From JAHCHG01 sp965214585 (lineage in GTDB: Bacteria > Acidobacteriota > Blastocatellia > Pyrinomonadales > Pyrinomonadaceae), in contig OZ243957.1 in assembly GCA_965214585.1 (NCBI GenBank), positions 4,154,001 to 4,218,000 on the forward strand: a DNA stretch of 64,000 bases, given 5' to 3'. The notes beneath the pieces are model-generated. The model ran no database searches, was not told where the DNA came from, and worked only from the letters and a program-made list of their open reading frames with translations. A program made the position numbers and the translations under genes. Positions 50,605 to 58,666 of the stretch are shown here, piece by piece. The first letter of the stretch is position 1. Each line of letters opens with the position of its first letter.

Positions 50605-51345
50605 ATGGAAAGACTGCAAAAACTGATCGCGCAAGCCGGAATCGCTTCACGGCGCAAAGCCGAAAAACTTATGACCGACGGGCAGGTTACGGTCAACGGC
50701 AAAGTTGTAACCGAACTCGGCACGAAAGCCGATCCCGAAAAAGACCATATCAAAGTCGGCGGCAAATTAATTAATCCGATTCTCGAAAAGATCGAGAACA
50801 CATACATTTTGCTGAACAAACCGAAAGGCGTTTTGTCGAGCGTTTCCGATCCCGAAGGGCGCAAACTCGTTACGGATTTCGCGCCGAAAAATGTCGGCAG
50901 ACTTTTTCCCGTCGGCAGACTCGATTTTAACACGGAAGGTTTGATAATTCTGACCAACGACGGCAAATTTTCAAATCGCGTGGCTTCGACAAGAACGATT
51001 CCGAAAGTTTACGAAGTAAAAGTCAAAGGTTTGCCGAACGAAAATGCGATCAACAAACTTCGACGCGGAATCCGCCTTGAAGACAACTTCAAAACTTCGC
51101 CCGCCAAAATCCGCGAATTAAAATCAACCGGAAAAAACGCTTGGTTTGAAATAACACTTTACGAAGGACACAACCAACAGATCAGGCAAATGTTCGACGC
51201 AATCGGTTTTTCGGTAGTCAAACTGCGCCGCACGAAAATCGGAACAATTGACGATTCAAATTTGAAGATCGGCGCATACCGCGTTTTGTCCGAACAGGAA
51301 ATCAAAAATCTCAAGCCGAAAAAAACTAAAACCTCCGGCAAGTAA
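50605..51345 (+). CDS. rRNA pseudouridine synthase, RsuA/RluB family
   Basis: Isomerises a specific uridine in rRNA. 246 residues: an S4 RNA-binding domain at the N-terminus (MERLQKLIAQAGIASRRKAE) and the RsuA/RluB catalytic domain with the Asp motif in VGRLDFNTEGLIILTNDG near residue 108-125, then RTIPKVYEVKVKG and NQQIRQMFDAIG. Length and motifs fit RluB/RsuA/RluE-type enzymes; RluB (23S) is the most likely but is not proven. Confidence 0.92.
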   Translation: MERLQKLIAQAGIASRRKAEKLMTDGQVTVNGKVVTELGTKADPEKDHIKVGGKLINPILEKIENTYILLNKPKGVLSSVSDPEGRKLVTDFAPKNVGRLFPVGRLDFNTEGLIILTNDGKFSNRVASTRTIPKVYEVKVKGLPNENAINKLRRGIRLEDNFKTSPAKIRELKSTGKNAWFEITLYEGHNQQIRQMFDAIGFSVVKLRRTKIGTIDDSNLKIGAYRVLSEQEIKNLKPKKTKTSGK

Positions 51346-51361
51346 TAAATATAATTCTAAT

Positions 51362-51493
51362 CGGGAGCGCGAGCATCTTGCTCGCCATCAGAGCGAAGCG
51401 ATTGATGCAACTGTCGGTCAAATCGAGCGTTTGCAGTAATCAAACAACGCTCGCTTCGCCAATCGCTTTGCGAGCAGGATGCTCGCGCTCCCG
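51362..51493. repeat. REP-like palindrome family C
   Basis: Ends CGGGAGCGCGAGCATCTTGC and its complement GCAGGATGCTCGCGCTCCCG enclose inner complementary segments (GAGCGAAGCGATTG with CAATCGCTTTGCG). About 132 bp, the same size as family B but a different sequence. Located between convergent genes. Confidence 0.8.
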
Positions 51494-51532
51494 TTTAGAA
51501 TTATCTTTTTATTCAATTGCTTATTTTGAAAA

Positions 51533-52000
51533 TCACTCCTCATATTTTTCCTTGTGCCGCTTCATCATCTTTTTGTAATCCGCGTCTTCTCGCGCCTTTA
51601 CATAAAGTTCGTAAAAAATTTGGGCGGATTCGGCTTTTTCTTCGTCAACTTCACGCGGCAATTCTTCGCCCGTTTTTTCATCATATTTTCTGCCCGATTT
51701 GTGATTTGCATAACGCCTCGCCCGCGTCCAGCCCATTTGCAGAAATTTCCGCGCCATATCCATTCCGACAAAATCATCTTGTTTTTTGTAATCAAGAAAC
51801 ATTTCGTAAATTTTCTTTGAAGATTTTTCGGCAATAGCGGGCGTTTTAAATCGCCAAAATCGAAGGATTTCCGATTTATATGGCTCGACCAACAAAACTC
51901 CCTTTTCCGTATGATCGTAAATGTATAATTCAGGATGTTTACGAAAATCTATATTTTCAAAGTCTAAACTATAATCAAATTTCTTTGATCTCTTTTTCAT
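51533..52000 (-). CDS. DUF4385 family protein
   Basis: 155 residues that closely fit DUF4385: FDYSLDFENIDFRKHPELYI at the start, GVLLVEPYKSEILRFWRFKT near residue 34-53, DDFVGMDMARKFLQMGWTRA near 75-94 and RRYANHKSGRKYD. The family is cytoplasmic and of unknown function. Its start overlaps the 3' end of the HNH gene by 26 bases, so the two are cotranscribed. Confidence 0.88.
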   Translation of the reverse strand: MKKRSKKFDYSLDFENIDFRKHPELYIYDHTEKGVLLVEPYKSEILRFWRFKTPAIAEKSSKKIYEMFLDYKKQDDFVGMDMARKFLQMGWTRARRYANHKSGRKYDEKTGEELPREVDEEKAESAQIFYELYVKAREDADYKKMMKRHKEKYEE

Positions 52001-52658
52001 ATTTTCTTAAAATTTCCTTCGCCCAATTTACTAAGTCTTCGCGCCTTTGACCGCAAGGTTGATCTTTTACCCAAAGTTCTAAATTCTCCGGTCTGTTATC
52101 TTGTTTATTTCCGTTTAAATGATGAACATTCTCATTTTTTCTGATGGGTCGTCCGAGCATTTCTTCCATAATCATTCTGTGTTCGATAACATAACCCATT
52201 TTATTTGCTAAATGATGTTCCGGTAAATATATCCAAACATAACCTTCTTTGGAAAGTAATCGTTTGCCTGAAAATCTCTTTGTATGAGTTCGTCGTTTCA
52301 ACGGATCGCCGTGTTTCCTTAAAGATTCATAATGTCTATCACAAAAACCGCGTGCTTTTTTCGGTAAATTACAGCTTTCTATTGAGCATATTTCAGATAA
52401 GTAATCTCTTAAAGGCTGATCTTCTTTTATGCTCCCCCATTTTCTCAAACGGTAATAGTGCGCTCCACAAAGTCCGTGCGCTTTATGTTCCCGATTACAA
52501 TTTTTAATTTTACATATTTTTCCGTATTTTCCTTTAATACGGATCGCTATATCTTCATTAAGCGAACCTGTTTTTCTTAATCTCTCGTTATGAGAATTAC
52601 AATAGCTATTAGCTTTAGCCGGACGCTCACATATTTTTACAGCGCATATTTTTGTCAT
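51975..52658 (-). CDS. HNH endonuclease with three N-terminal Cys/His motifs
   Basis: About 227 residues from the ATG at 52658, preceded by GAGGA. The first two thirds hold three similar Cys/His units: CAVKICERPAKANSYCNSH, CKIKNCNREHKAHGLCGAHY and CSIESCNLPKKARGFCDRHY. The C-terminal part is an HNH_3-type nuclease: VIEHRMIMEEMLGRPIRKNE, NVHHLNGNKQDNRPENLELW. This resembles phage or homing-type HNH proteins with zinc-finger DNA-binding repeats. No intron, intein or phage gene is adjacent. It is AT-rich compared with neighbours, suggesting acquisition. Confidence 0.85.
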   Translation of the reverse strand: MTKICAVKICERPAKANSYCNSHNERLRKTGSLNEDIAIRIKGKYGKICKIKNCNREHKAHGLCGAHYYRLRKWGSIKEDQPLRDYLSEICSIESCNLPKKARGFCDRHYESLRKHGDPLKRRTHTKRFSGKRLLSKEGYVWIYLPEHHLANKMGYVIEHRMIMEEMLGRPIRKNENVHHLNGNKQDNRPENLELWVKDQPCGQRREDLVNWAKEILRKYEKEIKEI

Positions 52659-52719
52659 TCTTTTATTCCTCATTATATAAAATTTGTATAAAATTCTCAC
52701 ACTTTAAACTTTTAATTTC

Positions 52720-54060
52720 TCACTTCATTCTAATCCATTTCCAGACTTCGGGAATCGTCGCGCGTTTGCCGGTCATCAACATTCCGACTCGGTAAACACG
52801 CGCCGCCAGCCAAACCAAACCGGCAATTGCCAAAGCATTTAGTGAGATTGAAAGCGCGATCTGCCAAAACGGAGGCATTTCGGCTAAAATCCGCACGGGC
52901 ATCGTGATCGGCGCGAAAAAGGGCAAAATGGAAACCCAGAAAGAAACGCTCGAATTCGGATCGCGGATAACGACAAAGCTGAAATAAAAAGCGACAATCA
53001 GCAAAATGATCGGCGGAAACGCAAATTGTCCGCCTTCCTGAACCGTCGTTACCATCGAACCGATCAGCGCGTAAATCGTCGCGTAGATAAAAAATCCGAG
53101 CAGAAAGAATATGAAAAAATAGATGACGGTTAAAGCCGTAATATCGGGCATTTCAAACGAAATTCCCGCCGCGCTCATCTGCGCCAAGCCGATTCCGACA
53201 AGAACCAACGCGGAAAGTATCCAGATCGCAAGCTGCGTCAAACCCGCCAAACCGACACCGACGAGTTTGCCGAACATCAATTGAAACGGCTTCGCCGATG
53301 AAAAAAGTATTTCCGCGATGCGTGTTTCCTTTTCTTCGATAACCGCCGCCATAATCTGCTGTCCGTAGATCAAAAGCACGATGTAGATCATAAAACCGAC
53401 GATAAAAGACGCGATAAAACTTCCTTCGCCGTCTTTTTCGTCGCCTTGGTCGCTGATCTTTTTGACGGACAGATCAATATTACGACTTAAATCATTCAGA
53501 CTTTCTTCATTGATATTCGCATCCGCAAGCCGCTGCGAGCGAATCGCGCCGTTGATCGCGCTTTCGAGCGAAGAATTTGCGACAAAATCGCCGGCTTTTC
53601 TGGAGAAAAATTCAAAATTCGCGTTCGGCTGATCGTAGTTTTTCGGAATTATCAAATAAGCGTCTATTTCATCGGCGGTAATTTTCCCGCTTAGTTCGCG
53701 CTTGATCTGCTCGATTGTTTTCGCGTCCGCGTTGTATTCGACAAATGTAAAACCTTCGTCCATCTGCTCCGCGCCGCGTTTTATCTGCTCTTCCTGCGAA
53801 GCGTTCAGATCGCTCATCGCATCTTTTTTCGGCTCTTCCGATTTCACTCTTGAAAGATTTGCCCGAATGCGCGGCGCGATTTTATCAGTTTGGTCAACGA
53901 CAACGATCCGCGTCGCCTCGCCTTTGATAGAAAAGATCAACGCCGGAACAACCGTAAATCCAACCGCAAGCAACGGAAAGATCAACGTCCCGATGATAAA
54001 AGACCATTTGAGAACAATTTTTTTATATTCGTGTCGGACAATTGCCAGAAATTTTTGCAT
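52720..54060 (-). CDS. ABC-2 type transporter permease (NatB-like)
   Basis: 446 residues with an N-terminal membrane helix (WSFIIGTLIFPLLAVGFTVV), a ~180-residue extracytoplasmic domain and five or six C-terminal helices (FIVGFMIYIVLLIYGQQIMA; LAQMSAAG; FPPIILLIVAFYFSFVV). The segment EEKETRIAEILFSSAKPFQL is the ABC-2 permease hallmark. It works with the ATPase at 54552-55463, as in NatAB or other ABC-2 exporters. Substrate unknown. The ATPase and permease genes are separated by a small unrelated gene. Confidence 0.9.
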   Translation of the reverse strand: MQKFLAIVRHEYKKIVLKWSFIIGTLIFPLLAVGFTVVPALIFSIKGEATRIVVVDQTDKIAPRIRANLSRVKSEEPKKDAMSDLNASQEEQIKRGAEQMDEGFTFVEYNADAKTIEQIKRELSGKITADEIDAYLIIPKNYDQPNANFEFFSRKAGDFVANSSLESAINGAIRSQRLADANINEESLNDLSRNIDLSVKKISDQGDEKDGEGSFIASFIVGFMIYIVLLIYGQQIMAAVIEEKETRIAEILFSSAKPFQLMFGKLVGVGLAGLTQLAIWILSALVLVGIGLAQMSAAGISFEMPDITALTVIYFFIFFLLGFFIYATIYALIGSMVTTVQEGGQFAFPPIILLIVAFYFSFVVIRDPNSSVSFWVSILPFFAPITMPVRILAEMPPFWQIALSISLNALAIAGLVWLAARVYRVGMLMTGKRATIPEVWKWIRMK

Positions 54061-54142
54061 AATTTTATTAAGTGAGAAATGAGAGGTGAGAAGTGAGATT
54101 TAGAAGAAACATTTACTTCTTATCTTTCACTTCTCACCTCTT

Positions 54143-54496
54143 TCAACTCCTTGTTTTCGCGGTTTTGATTGATGAAGTCAGAAGCCTCTGGATTTCGTCG
54201 CAGTCAATTAAGAGCGACTCGGCAAGTTTTGCTTCTAAAAATTCACTATCGCGTAATAATCTTAACCAATAATGTGTTTCAAAAGCCTCTTTATTAGCAA
54301 TTGCCAATTTATGAATAAAATCGGCTTTAGATTCGCCTTGAAAGGCTTCTTCGATATTCGCGTCAATCGAAGTTCCCGAACGCAAAATCTGTTTTGACAA
54401 GACAAATTCCTTTTTTTCCTTCGACAAATACTGAAAAAGTTTCACCATCCGCAAAGCCAATTTATAAGATTTTTCTTTAAGTATATTTTTTTTCAT
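54143..54496 (-). CDS. Four-helix-bundle protein (23S rRNA intervening-sequence type)
   Basis: 117 residues of the S23/IVP four-helix-bundle family: KSYKLALRMVKLFQYLSKEK, LSKQILRSGTSIDANIEEAFQG and AIANKEAFETHYWLRLLRDSE. GGAGG precedes the ATG. Members occur inside 23S rRNA intervening sequences and as scattered single genes; their function is not established. It sits between the two genes of an ABC transporter, with short repeated TTCTCACCTCTCATTTCTCA-like tracts at both sides (54071-54142 and 54534-54560), so it appears to have been inserted there. Confidence 0.88.
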   Translation of the reverse strand: MKKNILKEKSYKLALRMVKLFQYLSKEKKEFVLSKQILRSGTSIDANIEEAFQGESKADFIHKLAIANKEAFETHYWLRLLRDSEFLEAKLAESLLIDCDEIQRLLTSSIKTAKTRS

Positions 54497-54551
54497 AATA
54501 TTTCGCCTCCAATTTAATTGTTATTTTCTTATACTTCTCACCTCTCATTTC

Positions 54552-55463
54552 TCATTTCTCCCTAACTTTTTCGATAAATATATCATTTAAACTCGGTTCG
54601 ATTTCTTCAAACTTTGAAATTCTCGCGCCCGAATTTATCAGTTCGTTCAGCAAAGTTTGCGAATCTGTGTTTTCGGCTAAATGAAGTTCTTTTTCGTCGG
54701 CGTGTTCGATGATTTTAGAAACCAATCTTTCGTCCGCCAGAACATTTTCGCCGCCGACGGCGCGGACGGCGATCAGATTTTTTCCGTAACCGGCTTTGAC
54801 ATCGCGCAGAGTTCCCGAAACGACTTTGCGCGATTTGTTGATTATCAGAATGTCTTTGCAGAGTCTTTCGGCGGTTTCCATCAAATGCGTCGAGAAAATT
54901 ATCGTCTTTTCGGCGGATTTGAATTCGTCAATCACATCCATCATAAATTCGACATTGACGGGATCGAGTCCCGAAAAAGGCTCGTCCAAGATCAGCAGAT
55001 CAGGATCGTGCAGAACGGTTGAAATGAACTGAATTTTCTGCTGCATTCCCTTTGAAAGATCGGTTGTTTTCTTAGCTTTCCATTCACCTAAATTCATTCG
55101 GTCAAGCCAGAAATCAATGCGTTTATCGGCTTCCGTCTGCGAAATTCCCTTGAGCGCGGCGAAATAACGCAGTTGGTCGGAGATTTTCATCTTTTTGTAA
55201 AGACCGCGTTCTTCGGGCAGATAGCCGATTCGGTTTTGCGTGTCGGGCGAAACGGTTTCGCCGAAAAGTTCTATTTGTCCTTCGTCCGGGTAATTTATAC
55301 CGACGATCATCCGAATCGTCGTCGTTTTGCCCGCCCCGTTTGGACCGATAAAACCGAAGATTCTGCCCGCGCGGACTTCAAAACTCAAATCCTCAACCGC
55401 CGTAAAATCGCCGTAGCGTTTCGTCACATTTTCGACGCGCAAAGTTACTTTTTGTTCGTTCAT
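54552..55463 (-). CDS. ABC transporter ATP-binding protein (NatA-like)
   Basis: 303 residues. Walker A FIGPNGAGKTTTIRMIVG near residue 38, Q-loop YLPEERGLY, signature LSKGMQQKIQFIS near residue 137, Walker B LLILDEPFSGLDP and switch His in IFSTHLM. A C-terminal ~80-residue extension ends in FEEIEPSLNDIFIEKVREK, as in ABC-2 exporter ATPases. It powers the permease at 52720-54060. Confidence 0.94.
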   Translation of the reverse strand: MNEQKVTLRVENVTKRYGDFTAVEDLSFEVRAGRIFGFIGPNGAGKTTTIRMIVGINYPDEGQIELFGETVSPDTQNRIGYLPEERGLYKKMKISDQLRYFAALKGISQTEADKRIDFWLDRMNLGEWKAKKTTDLSKGMQQKIQFISTVLHDPDLLILDEPFSGLDPVNVEFMMDVIDEFKSAEKTIIFSTHLMETAERLCKDILIINKSRKVVSGTLRDVKAGYGKNLIAVRAVGGENVLADERLVSKIIEHADEKELHLAENTDSQTLLNELINSGARISKFEEIEPSLNDIFIEKVREK

Positions 55464-55525
55464 AATTTTGAAATTGAAAGATTATCACAATTAAGAAATG
55501 TAAAAAACAACTTACGACAGTAAAC

Positions 55526-55669
55526 AAAGGCGGAAACCCGACAGTTATGGAGGGTGCTGATTGATTAGAATTTGTTGGTGTTCTAAGAAAAATATTGAAA
55601 ATACTGTTCATCTATAAACTTTTTGATTTATAAACAGCACCCTCCATTACTGCCCTCGTTTCCGCCTTT
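55526..55669. repeat. Structured hairpin element family D, copy 2
   Basis: 144 bp with the same outer stem (AAAGGCGGAAAC/GTTTCCGCCTTT), internal loop and inner stem (CAGTTATGGAGGGTGCTG) as copy 1. The ~75-base centre is unlike copy 1 apart from the bordering GATTGATT and AAACAGCACC. It lies between the divergent ABC ATPase and DoxX-like genes. A smaller AAGGCGGAAAGCCTT hairpin follows at about 55711-55725. Confidence 0.82.
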
Positions 55670-55782
55670 TTGAAATTCATTATAAGTTGGTTTTTTCACT
55701 TTACTAAATACGAAGGCGGAAAGCCTTTTGTTTAGAAAAGTTGCTATAATATCCGTTAAAAAATTTTGAGACACAAACGGCT

Positions 55783-56136
55783 ATGAAAACAAAAATAATT
55801 TACTGGATTGCGACGGGTTTGCTTTCCGCGATGATGCTCGGCGCGGCGGGAATGTATATTTTTAATTATCAGGCGGTGGCGGAAATTTTTCAGAAACTCG
55901 GCTATCCGACGTATATAATTTATCCGCTGGCGATTGCGAAAATTTTGGGCATCGCCGCGATTTTGACAAAAATCTCCAAGCCGCTGAAAGAATGGGCGTA
56001 TGCGGGATTTTTCTTTGATTTTGTGCTGGCTTTGTCGGCACATCTGGCAATCGGCGACGGTGAATTTCTGTCCGCGCTTGCTGCGCTGATCTTGCTGGCG
56101 ATTTCGTATATTTTTGACAAACAAGTTTACGGCTGA
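55783..56136 (+). CDS. DoxX-like membrane protein
   Basis: 117 residues with four membrane helices (IIYWIATGLLSAMMLGAAGM; YIIYPLAIAKILGIAAILT; FFFDFVLALSAHLAIGDG; LAALILLAISYIF in pieces). The helix spacing and the YPLAIAKILG motif fit the DoxX-like family. No partner gene is apparent; function unknown. Confidence 0.82.
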   Translation: MKTKIIYWIATGLLSAMMLGAAGMYIFNYQAVAEIFQKLGYPTYIIYPLAIAKILGIAAILTKISKPLKEWAYAGFFFDFVLALSAHLAIGDGEFLSALAALILLAISYIFDKQVYG

Positions 56137-56201
56137 TGAAAAGTTTAAATTATCTTCAGTTTGAAGACTTAACCGCTTGATTTACAAATTTTAGAATGAT
56201 A

Positions 56202-56223
56202 TTGTTTCATCTGTGAAACAATA
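56202..56223. promoter_or_regulatory. Perfect dyad upstream of the Rad52-like gene
   Basis: ATTGTTTCA-TCTG-TGAAACAAT, two perfect 9-base arms, lies 23 bases before the Rad52-like ATG (56247). The size fits a dimeric repressor operator. There is no T-run after it. It differs from the dyad in the lexA-like promoter. Confidence 0.5.
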
Positions 56224-56246
56224 CTTTGTGATTTTATAAAATTAAT

Positions 56247-56684
56247 ATGGCAGAAATAAAAATTGTAAAAGAAACTGAATCCGAATTTTCGGAAAACACC
56301 GAAAGCGAACCGCAGAAATTGCGCTCGATCCGCGATATTGTGGCGGATTTGACAAAACCCGTCGCCAAAAGACATCTGCGAAAACGCAAGCAGGGCGGCA
56401 AAGAAATCGCCTATATCGCTTGGCACGACGCGATAAAATATCTCGACCATTTCGCGCCCGGCTGGAATTACGAAGTGCGCGAAATAAATTCCATCGGCGG
56501 AAAACTGATCTTGACCGTTCGTCTTTCCGTTTTGTGCGCCGAAGGCGTTGTTTACCGCGAAGCAACGGGACAGGAAGATGAAGACAAAGACAGCTACGGC
56601 GATTCTTCGAGCAACGCCGAAAGTATGGCTCTGCGGCGGGCGGCAAGCAAATTCGGCTTGGGATTATACCTTTACGACCAATAA
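56247..56684 (+). CDS. Rad52/Rad22-like single-strand annealing protein
   Basis: 145 residues. After a Glu-rich start it shows the Rad52/DdrA-like core: LTKPVAKRHLRKRKQGGKEI, AYIAWHDAIKYLDHFAPGWN, YEVREINS, VYREATGQEDE and SNAESMALRRAASKFGLGLY. Such proteins anneal complementary single strands in recombination. Many bacterial relatives are phage-borne, but no phage genes surround this one, so it is probably a resident DdrA-type repair gene. A perfect dyad lies just upstream. Confidence 0.85.
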   Translation: MAEIKIVKETESEFSENTESEPQKLRSIRDIVADLTKPVAKRHLRKRKQGGKEIAYIAWHDAIKYLDHFAPGWNYEVREINSIGGKLILTVRLSVLCAEGVVYREATGQEDEDKDSYGDSSSNAESMALRRAASKFGLGLYLYDQ

Positions 56685-56814
56685 AATGTTCATTTAAAGT
56701 TTTCCGAAAAAATTAGTGACAAACATTGTTGTTATATGTTATATTCGTTTGTGGCACGACTTTGCCAACCTACAAAATAAATCTTTCAAAAGTAATCTAC
56801 ACTATAAATTTCCG

Positions 56815-58620
56815 ATGGAAAAATTAAACGAATATCTCCAAAATCTTTTATCTACTTGCAGTTACGAACTGCATCTTAAACCTAATACGCCGCCTTTTTT
56901 GATTTCGGAAAGCGGAAAAACGGAAGTGGCAAACGCCGCCGTTTTGGGAACGCAGATAAGTTCCTGGATTTTTCCGCTGATTCCGCCTGCCGTGCAGAGA
57001 GAACTGCCGAACAAAAACGAGATCGAATTTGTTCACAATCACGTTTTAGGAAAATTCAATTTTCTGGTGAAGAAAACGCCAAGCGGCTTTAACGTCGTCG
57101 TGCGCCCGCTGTTGTCGGAAAATCTGAGCGAAGAATTTTCCGAAACGCTTCTGGAAACCGTTCCGCAAGTTGATGTTTCAAACGGTTCGGCATTGTCGGA
57201 AATCGAAATTGAAGAACCGCAAAGCATCGAAATTGACGATGATGATTATTTGCCTAAAATTGAAACGCTTCCGATTTACGACACCGAATTTGCCACAAAA
57301 TTTACCGATACCGCAACTTACCAACCGCCTTTAAGACCGCAGGAATTTATGAACGAATATCCGAATAAACCGCAGCCGAAACAAATGCCCGCAAACCAAA
57401 TGCCCGCAAACCGGATACCGCCGCCAAAACCGATTTCTCCGGCGCAAAATTTGACTCAGAACCAAGTTCCACGTCCGCAAGCTCCTGTCAATTCGCCGCC
57501 TCCGATTCAAAATGCGGTTTCGGCGGCGGCGGCAAATCCGCAGGCAAAGTCTTTTATGGATTCGCTGTTCAAGAAAATGGCGGACATCGGCGCGAGCGAT
57601 CTGCATTTGAGCGTCAGCGTTCCGCCGATGATTCGCAAAGACGGCAAAATGATGCTGCTCGAAGAAGGCAAAGTTCTGACCGCCGATTCGATGAAAACTC
57701 TGCTCACTTCAATAATGCCGGAGAAAAACATCGAAGAATTCGACAAGCGAAACGACACGGATTTCGCTTATGAAATTCCCGGTTTGGCAAGATTCCGCGC
57801 CAATATTTTTATGGACAGAAAAGGAATGGGCGGCGTTTTCCGCATTATTCCGACGGAGATTTTGACGGCTGAAAAGTTGGGGTTGTCCAAAGCGATTATG
57901 GATTTGTGTAATCTTTCCAAAGGTTTGGTTGTCGTCACGGGTCCGACGGGTTCGGGAAAATCAACCACGCTGTGCGCGATGGTTGATTCGATCAACAAAA
58001 CGCGCGAAGACCATATCATCACCATCGAAGACCCGATTGAATTTACGCACGAAAATCAAAAATGTCTGGTCAATCAGCGCGAAGTTCACAATCACACCGA
58101 TTCATTCAAAGACGCGCTGCGAGCCGCTTTGCGCGAAGACCCGGACATTCTCCTTGTCGGCGAAATGCGCGATCTGGAAACTATTTCGATTGCGATTGAA
58201 ACGGCGGAAACAGGACACCTCGTTTTCGGAACTCTGCACACGACAACCGCGCCTTCGACGGTTGACCGGATTATTGACCAATTTCCCGCAGACCGCCAGC
58301 AGCAAATCCGTGTGATGCTTTCCGAATCCTTAAAAGGCGTGATCGCGCAGACGCTTCTGCCGAAAAAAGGCGGCGGACGAGTTGCCGCGCTTGAAGTTTT
58401 GATCGTTACGCCCGCAATTTCAAACTTGATCCGCGAAGGCAAAACATTTCAGATTCCTTCGGCGATGCAGACGGGGAAAAATCACGGAATGATAATGCTC
58501 AACGACGCTTTGATGGAATTGGTCAAAAAAGATTTGGTAGAACCGCGCGACGCTTATATCAAAGCGGTTGACAAAAACGGATTCGAGATGCTGCTCAATC
58601 GAAACGGGATGAAACTATAA
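56815..58620 (+). CDS. PilT/PilU-like retraction ATPase with N-terminal extension
   Basis: About 601 residues from the ATG at 56815 (MEKLNEYLQNLLSTCSYELH). Residues 1-110 resemble a degenerate second copy of the PilT N-domain (PFLISESGKTEVANAAVLGT). A ~120-residue acidic then Pro/Gln/Asn-rich linker follows (PQPKQMPANQMPANRIPPPK). The rest is a complete PilT: ASDLHLSVSVPPMIRKDGK, Walker A GPTGSGKSTTLCAM, Walker B ILLVGEMRDLETI and GHLVFGTLHTTTAPS. It probably assists or modulates retraction alongside the short PilT at 7401-8555. IS copy 2 is inserted 46 bases past its stop codon. Confidence 0.92.
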   Translation: MEKLNEYLQNLLSTCSYELHLKPNTPPFLISESGKTEVANAAVLGTQISSWIFPLIPPAVQRELPNKNEIEFVHNHVLGKFNFLVKKTPSGFNVVVRPLLSENLSEEFSETLLETVPQVDVSNGSALSEIEIEEPQSIEIDDDDYLPKIETLPIYDTEFATKFTDTATYQPPLRPQEFMNEYPNKPQPKQMPANQMPANRIPPPKPISPAQNLTQNQVPRPQAPVNSPPPIQNAVSAAAANPQAKSFMDSLFKKMADIGASDLHLSVSVPPMIRKDGKMMLLEEGKVLTADSMKTLLTSIMPEKNIEEFDKRNDTDFAYEIPGLARFRANIFMDRKGMGGVFRIIPTEILTAEKLGLSKAIMDLCNLSKGLVVVTGPTGSGKSTTLCAMVDSINKTREDHIITIEDPIEFTHENQKCLVNQREVHNHTDSFKDALRAALREDPDILLVGEMRDLETISIAIETAETGHLVFGTLHTTTAPSTVDRIIDQFPADRQQQIRVMLSESLKGVIAQTLLPKKGGGRVAALEVLIVTPAISNLIREGKTFQIPSAMQTGKNHGMIMLNDALMELVKKDLVEPRDAYIKAVDKNGFEMLLNRNGMKL

Positions 58621-58666
58621 ATTTTCAGAGAAGTTTGTTTGCTTCTTAGTTCTACTTTGTTAAGTT

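Noticed and set aside
56247..56684. Prophage recombination gene
   Set aside because: Rad52-like proteins are often phage-borne, but all neighbours are chromosomal housekeeping or membrane genes.
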